Source: Alphaproteobacteria bacterium
Lineage (GTDB): Bacteria > Pseudomonadota > Alphaproteobacteria > Rhizobiales > Xanthobacteraceae
Length of the DNA stretch: 35,816 nt
NCBI GenBank assembly: GCA_005885285.1
Contig: VAZG01000443.1
Location: 1 to 35,816 of the forward strand
Direction of reading: 5' to 3'
Positions 25,699 to 32,498 of this stretch are shown here, in pieces. The notes beneath the pieces are model-generated. The model was not told the origin of the DNA, did no database searches, and worked only from the letters and a program-made list of their open reading frames with translations. Position 1 is the stretch's first letter. Every line of letters begins with the position of its first letter. The translations under genes were made by a program, and so were the position numbers.

Positions 25699-26972
25699 CC
25701 GACACCGCCTGGATCGATGCCGCGCTGACGTCGGCGCGTCCCCAGGCGGTCGGCGCGCTGTTGCGTTATTTCCGCAATCTCGACACCGCCGAGGAGGCGT
25801 TCCAGAACGCGTGTCTGCGGGCGCTGAAGAGCTGGCCGCAAAACGGCCCGCCGCGCGACGCGGCGGCGTGGCTGATCATGGTCGGGCGCAATGTCGGGAT
25901 CGACGACATCAGGCGTAACCGCAAGCAGGCGCCGTTGCCCGACGACGACCAGGCGATCTCCGATCTCGACGACGCCGAGGACGCGATCGCCGAACGGCTG
26001 GACGGTTCGCACTATCGCGACGATATCCTGCGGCTCTTGTTCATCTGCTGCCACCCGGATCTGCCGGCGACGCAGCAGATCGCGCTCGCGCTTCGCATCG
26101 TCTCCGGCCTCACCGTGAAGCAGATCGCGCGCGCGTTCCTGGTCTCGGAAGCCGCGATGGAGCAGCGCATCACCCGCGCCAAGGCGCGTGTCACCGACGC
26201 CAACGTGCCGTTCGAGACGCCCGGTGCGGTGGAGCGCAGCGAGCGGCTCGCTGCGGTCGCAGCGATGATCTACCTGATCTTCAATGAGGGATATTCGGCA
26301 AGCGGCGACACCGCCGAGATCCGCGCGCCCTTGTGCGAGGAAGCGATCCGCCTGGCGCGGCTGTTGCTGCGCCTGTTCCCGAGCGAGCCCGAGATCATGG
26401 GTCTGACGGCGCTGCTGCTGCTGCAGCATGCGCGGGCAGGCGCGCGTTTCGATTCGGAAGGTGCGCTGATCCTGCTCGACGATCAGGACCGGTCGCGGTG
26501 GAATCAGAAGATGATTGCCGAAGGGCTCGCGCTGATCGACAAGGCGATGCGCCATCGCAAGAGCGGGCCGTACCAGGTTCAGGCGGCGATCGCCGCGTTG
26601 CATGCGCGCGCCGAAAAACCCGAAGATACCGACTGGAAGCAGATCGATTTGCTCTACGGCACGCTTGAGATCATGCAGCCGTCGCCGGTGGTGACGCTCA
26701 ACCGCGCGGTCGCCGTATCCAAGGTGCGCGGGCCGCAGGCCGCGCTTGAAATGATCGAGCCGTTGGCGCCGCGGCTATCGAATTACTTCCATTTTTTTGG
26801 CGTGCGCGGCGCGTTCTTGATGCAGCTCAATCGCAACGACGAGGCCCGCGTCGCGTTCGACCGCGCCATTGCGCTCGCCAACACCTCGGCGGAAGCAGCC
26901 CACATCCGGATGCATCTCGACCGCCTGATGCGCGACAACCAGCCGCGCGATTCCAAAACTTCAAAAAAATAA
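25695..26972 (+). CDS. ECF42-type RNA polymerase sigma factor with C-terminal extension
   Basis: The 425-residue sigma factor is about twice the length of a plain ECF sigma. Region 2 covers about residues 15-75 (LRYFRNLDTAEEAFQNACLRALKSW, then AAWLIMVGRNVGIDDIRR). The FICCHPDLP motif is at 117-124. Region 4 is at about 125-165 (SGLTVKQIARAFLVSEAAMEQRI). A long helical, TPR-like extension (DUF6596 type) then carries MIYLIFNEGYSAS (191-203), ARAGARFDSEG, DDQDRSRWN and LNRAVAVS. In this group the extension, rather than an anti-sigma factor, controls activity. The start is a GTG overlapping the YCII gene stop. No anti-sigma gene is nearby. Target-like promoters are at 25273, 26982, 32884 and 34217. 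Confidence 0.93.
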   Translation: MTDTAWIDAALTSARPQAVGALLRYFRNLDTAEEAFQNACLRALKSWPQNGPPRDAAAWLIMVGRNVGIDDIRRNRKQAPLPDDDQAISDLDDAEDAIAERLDGSHYRDDILRLLFICCHPDLPATQQIALALRIVSGLTVKQIARAFLVSEAAMEQRITRAKARVTDANVPFETPGAVERSERLAAVAAMIYLIFNEGYSASGDTAEIRAPLCEEAIRLARLLLRLFPSEPEIMGLTALLLLQHARAGARFDSEGALILLDDQDRSRWNQKMIAEGLALIDKAMRHRKSGPYQVQAAIAALHARAEKPEDTDWKQIDLLYGTLEIMQPSPVVTLNRAVAVSKVRGPQAALEMIEPLAPRLSNYFHFFGVRGAFLMQLNRNDEARVAFDRAIALANTSAEAAHIRMHLDRLMRDNQPRDSKTSKK

Positions 26973-26981
26973 TCGCGTTCC

Positions 26982-27008
26982 TGTCGGATCGCGCATGGCC
27001 CGTTCGTC
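26982..27008 (+). promoter_or_regulatory. ECF42-type promoter of the DoxX-SRPBCC-VOC operon
   Basis: TGTCGG (26982-26987), a 17-bp spacer and CGTC (27005-27008), 31 bp upstream of the DoxX-like start codon. Spacer length and the terminal TTCGTC are identical to the site at 25273. Confidence 0.75.
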
Positions 27009-27039
27009 TATTGGTCAGACATCACCAATGGAGCAAGCC

Positions 27040-27453
27040 ATGACGACGATCGCTGAGACCGCGCCGGTCTCCAAGACCGCGCTCTGGACGGGCCGTCTTC
27101 TCAGCGGTCTCGTCATCGTGTTCCTGCTGTTCGATGGTGCCATCAAGCTGGTGCCATGGCCGGTGGTCACGGAATCGATGGACAGGATCGGCTACGGGTC
27201 GAGCGAGACCTTGGCGCGAAGCCTTGGGATAATCACCATCGTGTGCACCGTGCTCTATTCCGTGCCGCCGACCTCGATCCTCGGCGCGATCCTGTTGACC
27301 GGCTATCTTGGCGGTGCGATGGCCTCGCACCTGCGGATCGGCAGCCCGCTGTTTACCCACATCCTGTTCGGATTTTATCTTGGGCTGATGGTGTGGGGCG
27401 GATTGTGGTTGCGCGACCGGAATCTGCGTGCGCTGCTGCCGTTCCGGCGCTGA
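27040..27453 (+). CDS. DoxX-like membrane protein
   Basis: The 137-residue protein has four predicted membrane helices: LWTGRLLSGLVIVFLLFDGAI, SLGIITIVCTVLYSV, SILGAILLTGYLGGA and LFGFYLGLMVWGGLWL. This fits the DoxX-like family, whose members are inner membrane proteins of poorly defined, often redox or stress-related, role. I chose the ATG at 27040 (MTTIAETAPVSKTALW), which has GGAG seven bases upstream; the frame extends to 26995 without support. An ECF42-type promoter precedes it. SRPBCC and VOC genes follow on the same strand, so it is the first gene of a probable sigma-controlled operon. Confidence 0.87.
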   Translation: MTTIAETAPVSKTALWTGRLLSGLVIVFLLFDGAIKLVPWPVVTESMDRIGYGSSETLARSLGIITIVCTVLYSVPPTSILGAILLTGYLGGAMASHLRIGSPLFTHILFGFYLGLMVWGGLWLRDRNLRALLPFRR

Positions 27454-27461
27454 AAGCTCTG

Positions 27462-27488
27462 CTCCCTCCTCCTTCACGGAGGAGGGAG
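27462..27488 (+). terminator. Perfect 11-bp stem hairpin between DoxX and SRPBCC genes
   Basis: CTCCCTCCTCC (27462-27472), a 5-base loop TTCAC, then GGAGGAGGGAG (27478-27488). No U-tract follows, so it is a weak terminator candidate. It could instead be an mRNA processing or stability element within the operon, or a dispersed repeat. Confidence 0.5.
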
Positions 27489-27516
27489 ATTTCTGTCGAG
27501 ATAATGGGAGTTCGTG

Positions 27517-28053
27517 ATGTTCGAAGTCATTGCCACCATCGCCGTTGTCATCGCGATCGCTATCGCGGTGGTGTTGATCCTGGCGCTCAGCAAGCCGGAT
27601 ATTTTCCGCATCCAGCGCGTCGCCACGATCAAGGCGCCGGCTGAATCGATCTTTGCACTGATCAACGATTTCCATCGCTGGGGAAGCTGGTCGCCGTGGG
27701 AGAGCAAGGATCCCGCGATGAAGCGCACCTTCAGCGGTGCCGAGAGCGGCAAGGGCGCGGTCTATGCGTGGGACGGCAACAAGAATGTCGGTTCCGGCCG
27801 CATGGAGATTCTCGACACTTCGGCGCCGTCGAAGATCGTCATCAAGCTCGATTTCTTCACGCCGTTCGAAGGCCACAACACCGCCGAGTTCACAATGCTG
27901 CCGCAGGGTGATGCCACCAATATCACCTGGGTGATGTACGGCCCCGCGTCCCTGATGTCGAAGGTGATGCAGGTGTTCATCAACCTGGACAACATGATCG
28001 GCAAGGATTTCGAGACCGGCCTCGCCAATTTGAAACGGGTCACCGAGAAATAG
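27517..28053 (+). CDS. SRPBCC-family (polyketide cyclase-like) membrane-anchored protein
   Basis: The 178-residue protein has an N-terminal membrane helix (VIATIAVVIAIAIAVVLILAL, residues about 4-24; ends given only) followed by a START/Bet v1-like helix-grip domain. Family features are ATIKAPAESIFALINDFHRWGSWSPWE, the TWVMYGPASLMSKVMQ segment and a closing amphipathic helix, KDFETGLANLKRVTEK. It probably binds a hydrophobic ligand near the membrane. The ATG at 27517 has GGGAG at a good distance; an in-frame GTG one codon earlier is less well placed. It lies between DoxX and VOC genes in the presumed sigma-controlled operon. Confidence 0.87.
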   Translation: MFEVIATIAVVIAIAIAVVLILALSKPDIFRIQRVATIKAPAESIFALINDFHRWGSWSPWESKDPAMKRTFSGAESGKGAVYAWDGNKNVGSGRMEILDTSAPSKIVIKLDFFTPFEGHNTAEFTMLPQGDATNITWVMYGPASLMSKVMQVFINLDNMIGKDFETGLANLKRVTEK

Positions 28054-28091
28054 CCAAATAGTCGAACCACCAGCCTCGAGGAGAAAGGGCG

Positions 28092-28502
28092 ATGCAAGTC
28101 AATCCCTATCTACACTTCAACGGCAATTGTGAAGCTGCGCTCAAGTTCTACGAAAAGGCGCTCGGCGCGAAGATTGACATGTTGCATACATATGAGGGCG
28201 CGCCGTCGGACATGCCGACGCCGCCGGATTGGAAGAAGAAGGTCATGCACGCGCGCGCATCGATTGGTGGCGCGACGGTGATGGCGTCGGATTCGCCTCC
28301 CGGCCACTTCCAGAAGCCGCAGGGCTTTTCAGTCTCGCTAACGGTCGAGGATCTCGGCGATGCCGAGCGCAAGTTCAAGGCGCTGTGCCAGGGCGGCAGC
28401 GTCAACATGGCGTTTGACAAGACCTTCTTCGCCAAGGGCTTTGGGATGTGCGTCGATCAGTTCGGCATTCCCTGGATGGTGTTCTGCCCGGCGGAGCAAT
28501 GA
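28092..28502 (+). CDS. PhnB/YjdN-like VOC family protein
   Basis: The 136-residue protein has the PhnB-type opening MQVNPYLHFNGNCEAALKFYEKALGA and the fold's second half, GFSVSLTVEDLGDAERKFKALCQGG, ending FGMCVDQFGIPWMVFCP. It belongs to the vicinal oxygen chelate (glyoxalase/bleomycin resistance) superfamily. PhnB-like proteins are common next to YCII genes and ECF sigma factors, and their reaction is generally unknown. An AGGAG sequence precedes the ATG at 28092. It is the last gene of the DoxX-SRPBCC-VOC set, and a convergent gene begins four bases after it. Confidence 0.9.
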   Translation: MQVNPYLHFNGNCEAALKFYEKALGAKIDMLHTYEGAPSDMPTPPDWKKKVMHARASIGGATVMASDSPPGHFQKPQGFSVSLTVEDLGDAERKFKALCQGGSVNMAFDKTFFAKGFGMCVDQFGIPWMVFCPAEQ

Positions 28503-28506
28503 TCCC

Positions 28507-28947
28507 TCATCGGCACGAGCGATAGATCGCCGCGAGCTCGCGCCCGCGCAACAGCAAAAGGCGCGAGCTCAATCCGCCGCGGCGTCGGATCCAGTCCCGC
28601 ACCGGGGCGGGATAGGCGTCCAGCACGACTTCCGACGCCTCCGGTTCCGCATACAGCCGGCCGCGCCGGTCGATTGATCGTGCGGCGTGGAATCCGAGGA
28701 TGGCGCGGCGCGTCACGCAGATGCGATCGCTCGGCACCAGGCTCAGCACCAGGGTGCAGGCCGACAGGCAGGGCCCGTCGATCACGACGCGCTCGCCGGA
28801 ACTGCGCACCTGTTCGAACAGGTCGAGGAACGGGCCGACCTGCCCGCCCGGACTGGAGAGAATGCGGACCTCGGCTAGCGCAGGCGCGCGAGCGAGGCCG
28901 CAGAGCGCGGCCACAAGCAGCACGGCCTTGACGAGAGCTGTCCGCAT
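28507..28947 (-). CDS. Secreted ClpP-like (COG3904-type) protein
   Basis: The 146-residue protein has a signal peptide (MRTALVKAVLLVAALCGLARAPALA, cleavage near residue 25, quoted by its ends MRTALVKA and APALA). The mature part starts ILSSPGGQVGPFLDLFEQVRSSGERVV, resembling the ClpP/crotonase strand with a GG oxyanion loop. GPCLSACTLVL (S62) and LGFHAAR (H87) follow in the positions of a ClpP-like Ser-His pair. Periplasmic proteins of this sort are annotated as COG3904. Whether it is an active protease is unknown. It lies 76 bp downstream of the SDR gene on the same strand and converges on the VOC gene. It has no sigma-type promoter of its own. Confidence 0.72.
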   Translation of the reverse strand: MRTALVKAVLLVAALCGLARAPALAEVRILSSPGGQVGPFLDLFEQVRSSGERVVIDGPCLSACTLVLSLVPSDRICVTRRAILGFHAARSIDRRGRLYAEPEASEVVLDAYPAPVRDWIRRRGGLSSRLLLLRGRELAAIYRSCR

Positions 28948-29023
28948 TCGGGAATACTCCTGCGATCAGGCTATAAGGTGAGCTAGGCGCTTGCGAGGCA
29001 GGAGGCAAGATTCCAAATAATTT

Positions 29024-29812
29024 CTAGCTGTTCCGCCGCTCGCCGCGCAGCGTCGGCAATCCGATCCCGGCAGCCTCGAAGCCGCCGTCGACAGCGAGGA
29101 TCTGTCCTGTGACATAGCTCGAGCGGTCGCAGCTTAGGAACAACACGGCTTCCGCGAGCTCTTCCTCGAGGCCATAGCGGTTGAGCGGGATCGCGTCGTG
29201 ATAATCGGCGCGGATTTCCGGCGTATGGACCGCCTTCGCCATGGCGGTGTCGACCGGACCCGGCGCCACGCCGTTGACGCGGATGCCGAGGCAAGCCAGT
29301 TCGACCGCAAGCTGTTTGGTGAGATGGGCAAGCCCGGCCTTGCTGGTGCCGTAGGCCGAGCGCAACGTGGAAGCGCGCACTGCCGATATGGAAGTAATGT
29401 TGACGATCGCGCCGCCGCCATGTTCGCGCATCAGGGGCACCGCGGCTTTGGTGCAAATAAAGGGACCTGTGAGATTGACCGCGAGCACGCGGTTCCAGTC
29501 TTCATCGCTCGTCTGCATCAGCGGGGCGAACACCGCAACGCCAGCATTATTGACGAGCGCATCCAGCCTGCCAAAGCGCCGGCCCAGGGTGGCGATCGCA
29601 GCCGTCACCGCGGCGGCGTTGGAGACGTCGCAGGCAAGCGCCAGCGTATGATCGGGCTTTTCGAGCGCGGCGACCGCGCCTTGCAGCAACTCGCCCTCGA
29701 TGTCGAGCAGCGCCACGCGCCAGCCCTCGGCCAGGAAGCGTTTTGCGACCGCAAGCCCGATGCCGCGTGCAGCGCCGGTCACCAGTGCGACTTTTTGCGG
29801 AGAAGGGGTCAT
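29024..29812 (-). CDS. Short-chain dehydrogenase/reductase
   Basis: The 262-residue SDR has the NAD(P) motif TGAARGIGLA (residues about 12-21) and NNAGVAVFAP. The catalytic tetrad includes S in NITSISAVRA and Y/K in YGTSK, and the classical C-terminal DRSSYVTGQILAVDGG follows. An acidic residue after beta-2 (LLDIEGE) suggests NAD preference. I chose the ATG at 29812 (MTPSPQKVALVTGAARG); the frame extends to 29854 without a better ribosome binding site. It is likely a cytoplasmic oxidoreductase of unknown substrate. It is downstream of a small membrane protein gene by 119 bp on the same strand. Confidence 0.92.
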   Translation of the reverse strand: MTPSPQKVALVTGAARGIGLAVAKRFLAEGWRVALLDIEGELLQGAVAALEKPDHTLALACDVSNAAAVTAAIATLGRRFGRLDALVNNAGVAVFAPLMQTSDEDWNRVLAVNLTGPFICTKAAVPLMREHGGGAIVNITSISAVRASTLRSAYGTSKAGLAHLTKQLAVELACLGIRVNGVAPGPVDTAMAKAVHTPEIRADYHDAIPLNRYGLEEELAEAVLFLSCDRSSYVTGQILAVDGGFEAAGIGLPTLRGERRNS

Positions 29813-29931
29813 CGACAGTCCCATTGTGAAAGCGGTTTTCAGTTGTGCTGGCACGCGGGGCCGTCATACTCAAGAGCAAGCGGAGCACGGCGTTGTCGAT
29901 GCGCCTGCTCCGCTCGTGGCTGCTTGACCTG

Positions 29932-30225
29932 TCAGGCCGTCGCCCGGTTCTTGATGGCGCCGACGATTGCGGTGAGAACAGCACCGGCCACGCCGCCACC
30001 GGCCACCTGGCCGATGATGCTGCCGATATCCGGTGTCGCGGCGCTATTGGCGAGCAGCGGAATCAGCATACCGAGGAGCTGTCCCCCGGCGCCGCCGCCG
30101 ATCGCACCGGCGATGGTATTTCCAAGCGTACCGAGATCGATATTCTTGGCTGCGCCGGCGGCAACATTGCCGCCGACGGCGCCACTGATGATCTGGATGA
30201 TCAGATTGATGAGCAATCCCGACAT
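29932..30225 (-). CDS. Small Gly/Ala-rich membrane protein of unknown function
   Basis: The 97-residue protein is almost entirely hydrophobic and small-residue rich: MSGLLINLIIQIISGAVGGN, then AGAIGGGAGGQLLGMLIPLL and IIGQVAGGGVAGAVLTAIVG. Three glycine-zipper-like helices (GxxxG spacing) can be drawn, ending in a short basic tail KNRATA. Such segments self-associate in membranes. GGGAG lies about nine bases before the ATG at 30225. I recognise similar unnamed proteins in rhizobia but know no function. It is divergent from the cupin gene. A pore-forming or toxin-like role is conceivable but unsupported. Confidence 0.75.
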   Translation of the reverse strand: MSGLLINLIIQIISGAVGGNVAAGAAKNIDLGTLGNTIAGAIGGGAGGQLLGMLIPLLANSAATPDIGSIIGQVAGGGVAGAVLTAIVGAIKNRATA

Positions 30226-30407
30226 AACGTGTTACTCCCGGGTCCGGGGTTCAACTTCAGGGATATGTGCGCGGCACCGGACCACCGCCGGGCGAGGCAC
30301 TTTAGGCGCTTGAAATCGCAAGGTCATGCTGCACGCGCGAAGGATTCACTTGAAATGCGAGCGGCGACCTGCCGCGCTTGCAAACGGACGATGAAAGGAA
30401 GAATTCG

Positions 30408-30797
30408 ATGAAAGCCATTACCCCTCAGGACGATGCGTGGGAGGCGTGGCGGCCGGGCGTGGCGAGCCGCATGCTGGTGTCGGCCCCCAACGGCGCCACG
30501 CAGCTCTGCATCTTCGAACAATGGGTGGCGCCGGGCGTCGGCGCGCCGACGCACAGCCATCCGGTCGAGGAAGTGTTGACGGTGCGCGAAGGCGAGGCCG
30601 AGATGTGGATCGATGATCACCACATGATGCTGTCGGCGGGCCAATCGCTGATCGTGCCGGCCGGGCGCATGCACGGCTTCCTTAACTGTGGCACATCGAA
30701 GCTGCACATTCACGCGGTGCTGGCGGCGCCGATCTTCGAGGCTGTGCCGGAAGGCGCGGCCAAGGTAACGCGAAGGTGGGATATCCCGTCATCCTGA
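30408..30797 (+). CDS. Cupin-domain protein whose stop codon lies in a REP element
   Basis: The 129-residue single-domain cupin has metal-ligand motif 1 in APTHSHPVEEVLTVREGEAEMWI and motif 2 in LIVPAGRMHGFLNCG, with the expected His/Glu ligands. The ATG at 30408 follows AAAGGAAG. An upstream in-frame ATG at 30378 adds ten residues without a good ribosome binding site. The last two serine codons and the TGA stop are contributed by the repeat at 30788 (GTCATCCTGAGG). The original C-terminus may therefore have been altered by insertion of the repeat. The substrate or ligand is unknown. It lies beside the GIY-YIG/REP unit. Confidence 0.88.
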   Translation: MKAITPQDDAWEAWRPGVASRMLVSAPNGATQLCIFEQWVAPGVGAPTHSHPVEEVLTVREGEAEMWIDDHHMMLSAGQSLIVPAGRMHGFLNCGTSKLHIHAVLAAPIFEAVPEGAAKVTRRWDIPSS

Positions 30798-30829
30798 GGA
30801 GCGAGCGCTTGCGAGCCTCGAAGGATGAC
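30788..30829. repeat. REP-like palindrome, left flank of the GIY-YIG gene
   Basis: The unit reads from GTCATCCTGAGGAGCGAGCG to GCCTCGAAGGATGAC and forms an imperfect hairpin. Its reverse complement matches the unit at 31148-31184 and the first half of the gap-pgk repeat. It overlaps the last codons of the cupin gene. Confidence 0.85.
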
Positions 30830-30840
30830 CATCCACGACG

Positions 30841-31140
30841 CTATTTTTCCGAACCTCCGCGACGCCGCGCCAATCGGCTGATCTCACTCCAATCCGATTT
30901 GATCAGCGCTTGCTTTTTCTTGCGGCTCCAACCCTTGATTTGCCGTTCGGCTGCGATTCCGTCGGTGATCCGGTCGAAATATTGAGACCACACAAGAACA
31001 ACCGGGCGACGTGTGAAAGTATAGCCTGGATAGGCGCCGGCATTGTGCTGGCCAATGCGAGGCGAGAGGTCGTGTCCGGTTGCACTTCCAACATAGAAGG
31101 AGTTGTCCGCGCAGCGAAGCATGTAAACATATATACCCAT
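30841..31140 (-). CDS. GIY-YIG nuclease family protein flanked by REP palindromes
   Basis: The 99-residue single-domain GIY-YIG nuclease has the strands GIYVYMLRC (GIY at 2-4) and SFYVGSATG (YVG at 16-18). It also has the catalytic arginine R28 in SPRIGQHNAG and the metal-binding glutamate E65 in AAERQIKGWSRKKKQALI. All active-site residues are kept, so it should be able to nick or cut DNA. The basic C-terminal part would contact DNA. The ATG at 31140 is only seven bases from a REP palindrome, and the AAGGA that serves as its Shine-Dalgarno lies inside that palindrome. A second palindrome in opposite orientation lies just beyond its stop. The layout parallels REP-associated transposase units, but with a different enzyme. 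Confidence 0.88.
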   Translation of the reverse strand: MGIYVYMLRCADNSFYVGSATGHDLSPRIGQHNAGAYPGYTFTRRPVVLVWSQYFDRITDGIAAERQIKGWSRKKKQALIKSDWSEISRLARRRGGSEK

Positions 31141-31147
31141 TCTACAA

Positions 31148-31184
31148 CATCCTTCGAGGCTCGCTGCGCTCGCACCTCAGGATG
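31148..31184. repeat. REP-like palindrome, right flank of the GIY-YIG gene
   Basis: The unit runs from CATCCTTCGAGGCTCGC to GCACCTCAGGATG and forms an imperfect hairpin in inverted orientation relative to the copy at 30788. On the minus strand its end reads CGAAGGATG, placing AAGGA nine bases before the nuclease ATG. Confidence 0.85.
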
Positions 31185-31223
31185 ACGGAAAATTCCGTTC
31201 GGTCAACATAAGGTCGGACGCGG

Positions 31224-31730
31224 CTACTTCTTCTTCCTCGCCACCACTTTCTCATACGCCGCCTGCAATCGCTCGCCGGCCGATGGCCCTGCTTTCTTGC
31301 GCTGCTTGACGCCGAGATGGGTCTCGCGCAATTCGTCCATGAATTCCGCCCACATTTTCGGGCCGCCTTCGCTCAATAATCTGGCGCGGATGCCGAGCTC
31401 TTCGCTGACCGGCAGGTATTTGTAGCCCCAGGCCGACATCTGCGCGAGGATCGGCAGCAGCTCGATGCCCTGCTCGGTGAGCGAATAGATTCCCTTCTGC
31501 TTGTGGCTCGGATCGTCGTCGCGCGTGACGATGCCCCGCTCCAGCAGCGTCTTCAGCCGGTCGGCGAGAATATTGGAGGAAATGCGCTCCTCGGATTTGG
31601 TCAACAGCTCGCGAAAATGCCGGCGGTTGCCGAACATCATGTCGCGGATCACGAGCAGGCTCCATTTGTCGCCGACCACTTCCAGGGTGAGGTTGATCGG
31701 ACAGCCGGAGCGCCGGTCGGTGTCGGTCAT
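31224..31730 (-). CDS. HxlR family transcriptional regulator
   Basis: The 168-residue winged-helix protein has the HxlR signature: C10-P in RSGCPINLTLEVVGDKWSLLVIRDMMFG, then FRELLTKSEERISSNILADRLKTLLERGIVTR, and a wing with YSLTEQGIELLPIL. The cysteine at residue 10 is in the place used by redox- or aldehyde-sensing HxlR/YodB proteins. The family homology starts at the ATG at 31730 (MTDTDRRSG); the frame runs on to 32228 only as antisense of the GST gene. It is divergent from the GST-NTF2 pair and probably controls it. The C-terminal basic tail (KKAGPSAGERLQAAYEKVVARKKK, last residues ARKKK) is longer than usual. Confidence 0.92.
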   Translation of the reverse strand: MTDTDRRSGCPINLTLEVVGDKWSLLVIRDMMFGNRRHFRELLTKSEERISSNILADRLKTLLERGIVTRDDDPSHKQKGIYSLTEQGIELLPILAQMSAWGYKYLPVSEELGIRARLLSEGGPKMWAEFMDELRETHLGVKQRKKAGPSAGERLQAAYEKVVARKKK

Positions 31731-31813
31731 TGGCTGGGTCCCGGGAGCGAGGCGAAAATCGCCACGAAAAAACCACTTGCAATGTCGCACCAGTAATCCC
31801 AGAATGCAACCAG

Positions 31814-31826
31814 TTGTATTATGCAA
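31814..31826. promoter_or_regulatory. Imperfect palindrome, candidate HxlR operator
   Basis: TTGTATTATGCAA is symmetric at 10 of its 13 positions (TTGYATWATRCAA). It lies in the 114-bp gap between the divergent HxlR and GST genes, 18 bp before the GST ATG. Its AT-rich make-up also suits a promoter -10 region. Confidence 0.45.
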
Positions 31827-31844
31827 TCGGTATAAGGTACACGC

Positions 31845-32498
31845 ATGGCACTCACGCTGCATTACCATCCGCTGGCGTCGTTCTGCTGGAAGGCGCTGAT
31901 CGCGCTTTACGAGAACGACATCCCGTTCACGCCGAACCCGGTCAATCTCGGCGACGCGGCCGAACGCGCCGCGCTGCTCAAACTGTGGCCGATCGGCAAG
32001 TTTCCGGTGCTGCGCGACGATGCACGGGGTGAGACCGTTCCGGAATCCAGCATCATCATCGAATATCTCGACCGGCACTATCCGGGCCGCACGCGCTTCA
32101 TCCCGGAACATCCCGAGCTTGCCCTCAAGGTACGATTGCGCGACCGCTTCTACGATCTCTACGTGCATCTGCCGATGCAGAAGATCATGGTCGACCGGCT
32201 TCGCCCGGCGGAGAAAAGAGATCCGCACGGCGTGGAGGAGGCGAGGGCGCAGCTACGCGTATCGTATCGCATGATCGAGCAGCAGATGGCGGCCGGCACC
32301 TGGGCGCTTGGCGAAGCGTTCAGCATGGCCGATTGCGCGGCATTGCCGCCGTTGTTCTACGGCAACATGGTCGAGCCGTTCGGCGACACGCACAACAACG
32401 TTGCCGGTTATTTCGAGCGCCTGAAGGCGCGGCCTTCCATCGCGCGCGTGATGAAAGAGGCCGAGCCGTATTTTGGCATGGTCCCGAAGGAGAGTTGA
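31845..32498 (+). CDS. Glutathione S-transferase family protein
   Basis: The 217-residue protein starts MALTLHYHPLASFCWKALIALYENDIPF, a thioredoxin-like domain with S12-F-C14 near the glutathione site. GKFPVLRDDARGETVPESSIIIEYLDRHYPG follows, with the FPVL cis-proline and the ES contact. The C-terminal domain carries FSMADCAALPPLFY, the N-capping box of GSTs. The divergent HxlR regulator suggests induction by electrophiles or aldehydes. The next gene begins immediately after the stop (TGAATG), so the NTF2-like protein is co-transcribed. It is the second GST with a divergent regulator in this window. Confidence 0.93.
   Translation: MALTLHYHPLASFCWKALIALYENDIPFTPNPVNLGDAAERAALLKLWPIGKFPVLRDDARGETVPESSIIIEYLDRHYPGRTRFIPEHPELALKVRLRDRFYDLYVHLPMQKIMVDRLRPAEKRDPHGVEEARAQLRVSYRMIEQQMAAGTWALGEAFSMADCAALPPLFYGNMVEPFGDTHNNVAGYFERLKARPSIARVMKEAEPYFGMVPKES

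Noticed and set aside
27494..27516. TGTCGA upstream of the SRPBCC gene as a further sigma site
   Set aside because: The nearest CGT-like element is only 13 bp away and it overlaps the ribosome binding site. The gene is better explained by the operon promoter at 26982.
31731..32228. N-terminal extension of the HxlR regulator into the divergent GST gene
   Set aside because: Homology starts at the ATG at 31730, and the upstream codons are antisense of the GST coding sequence.
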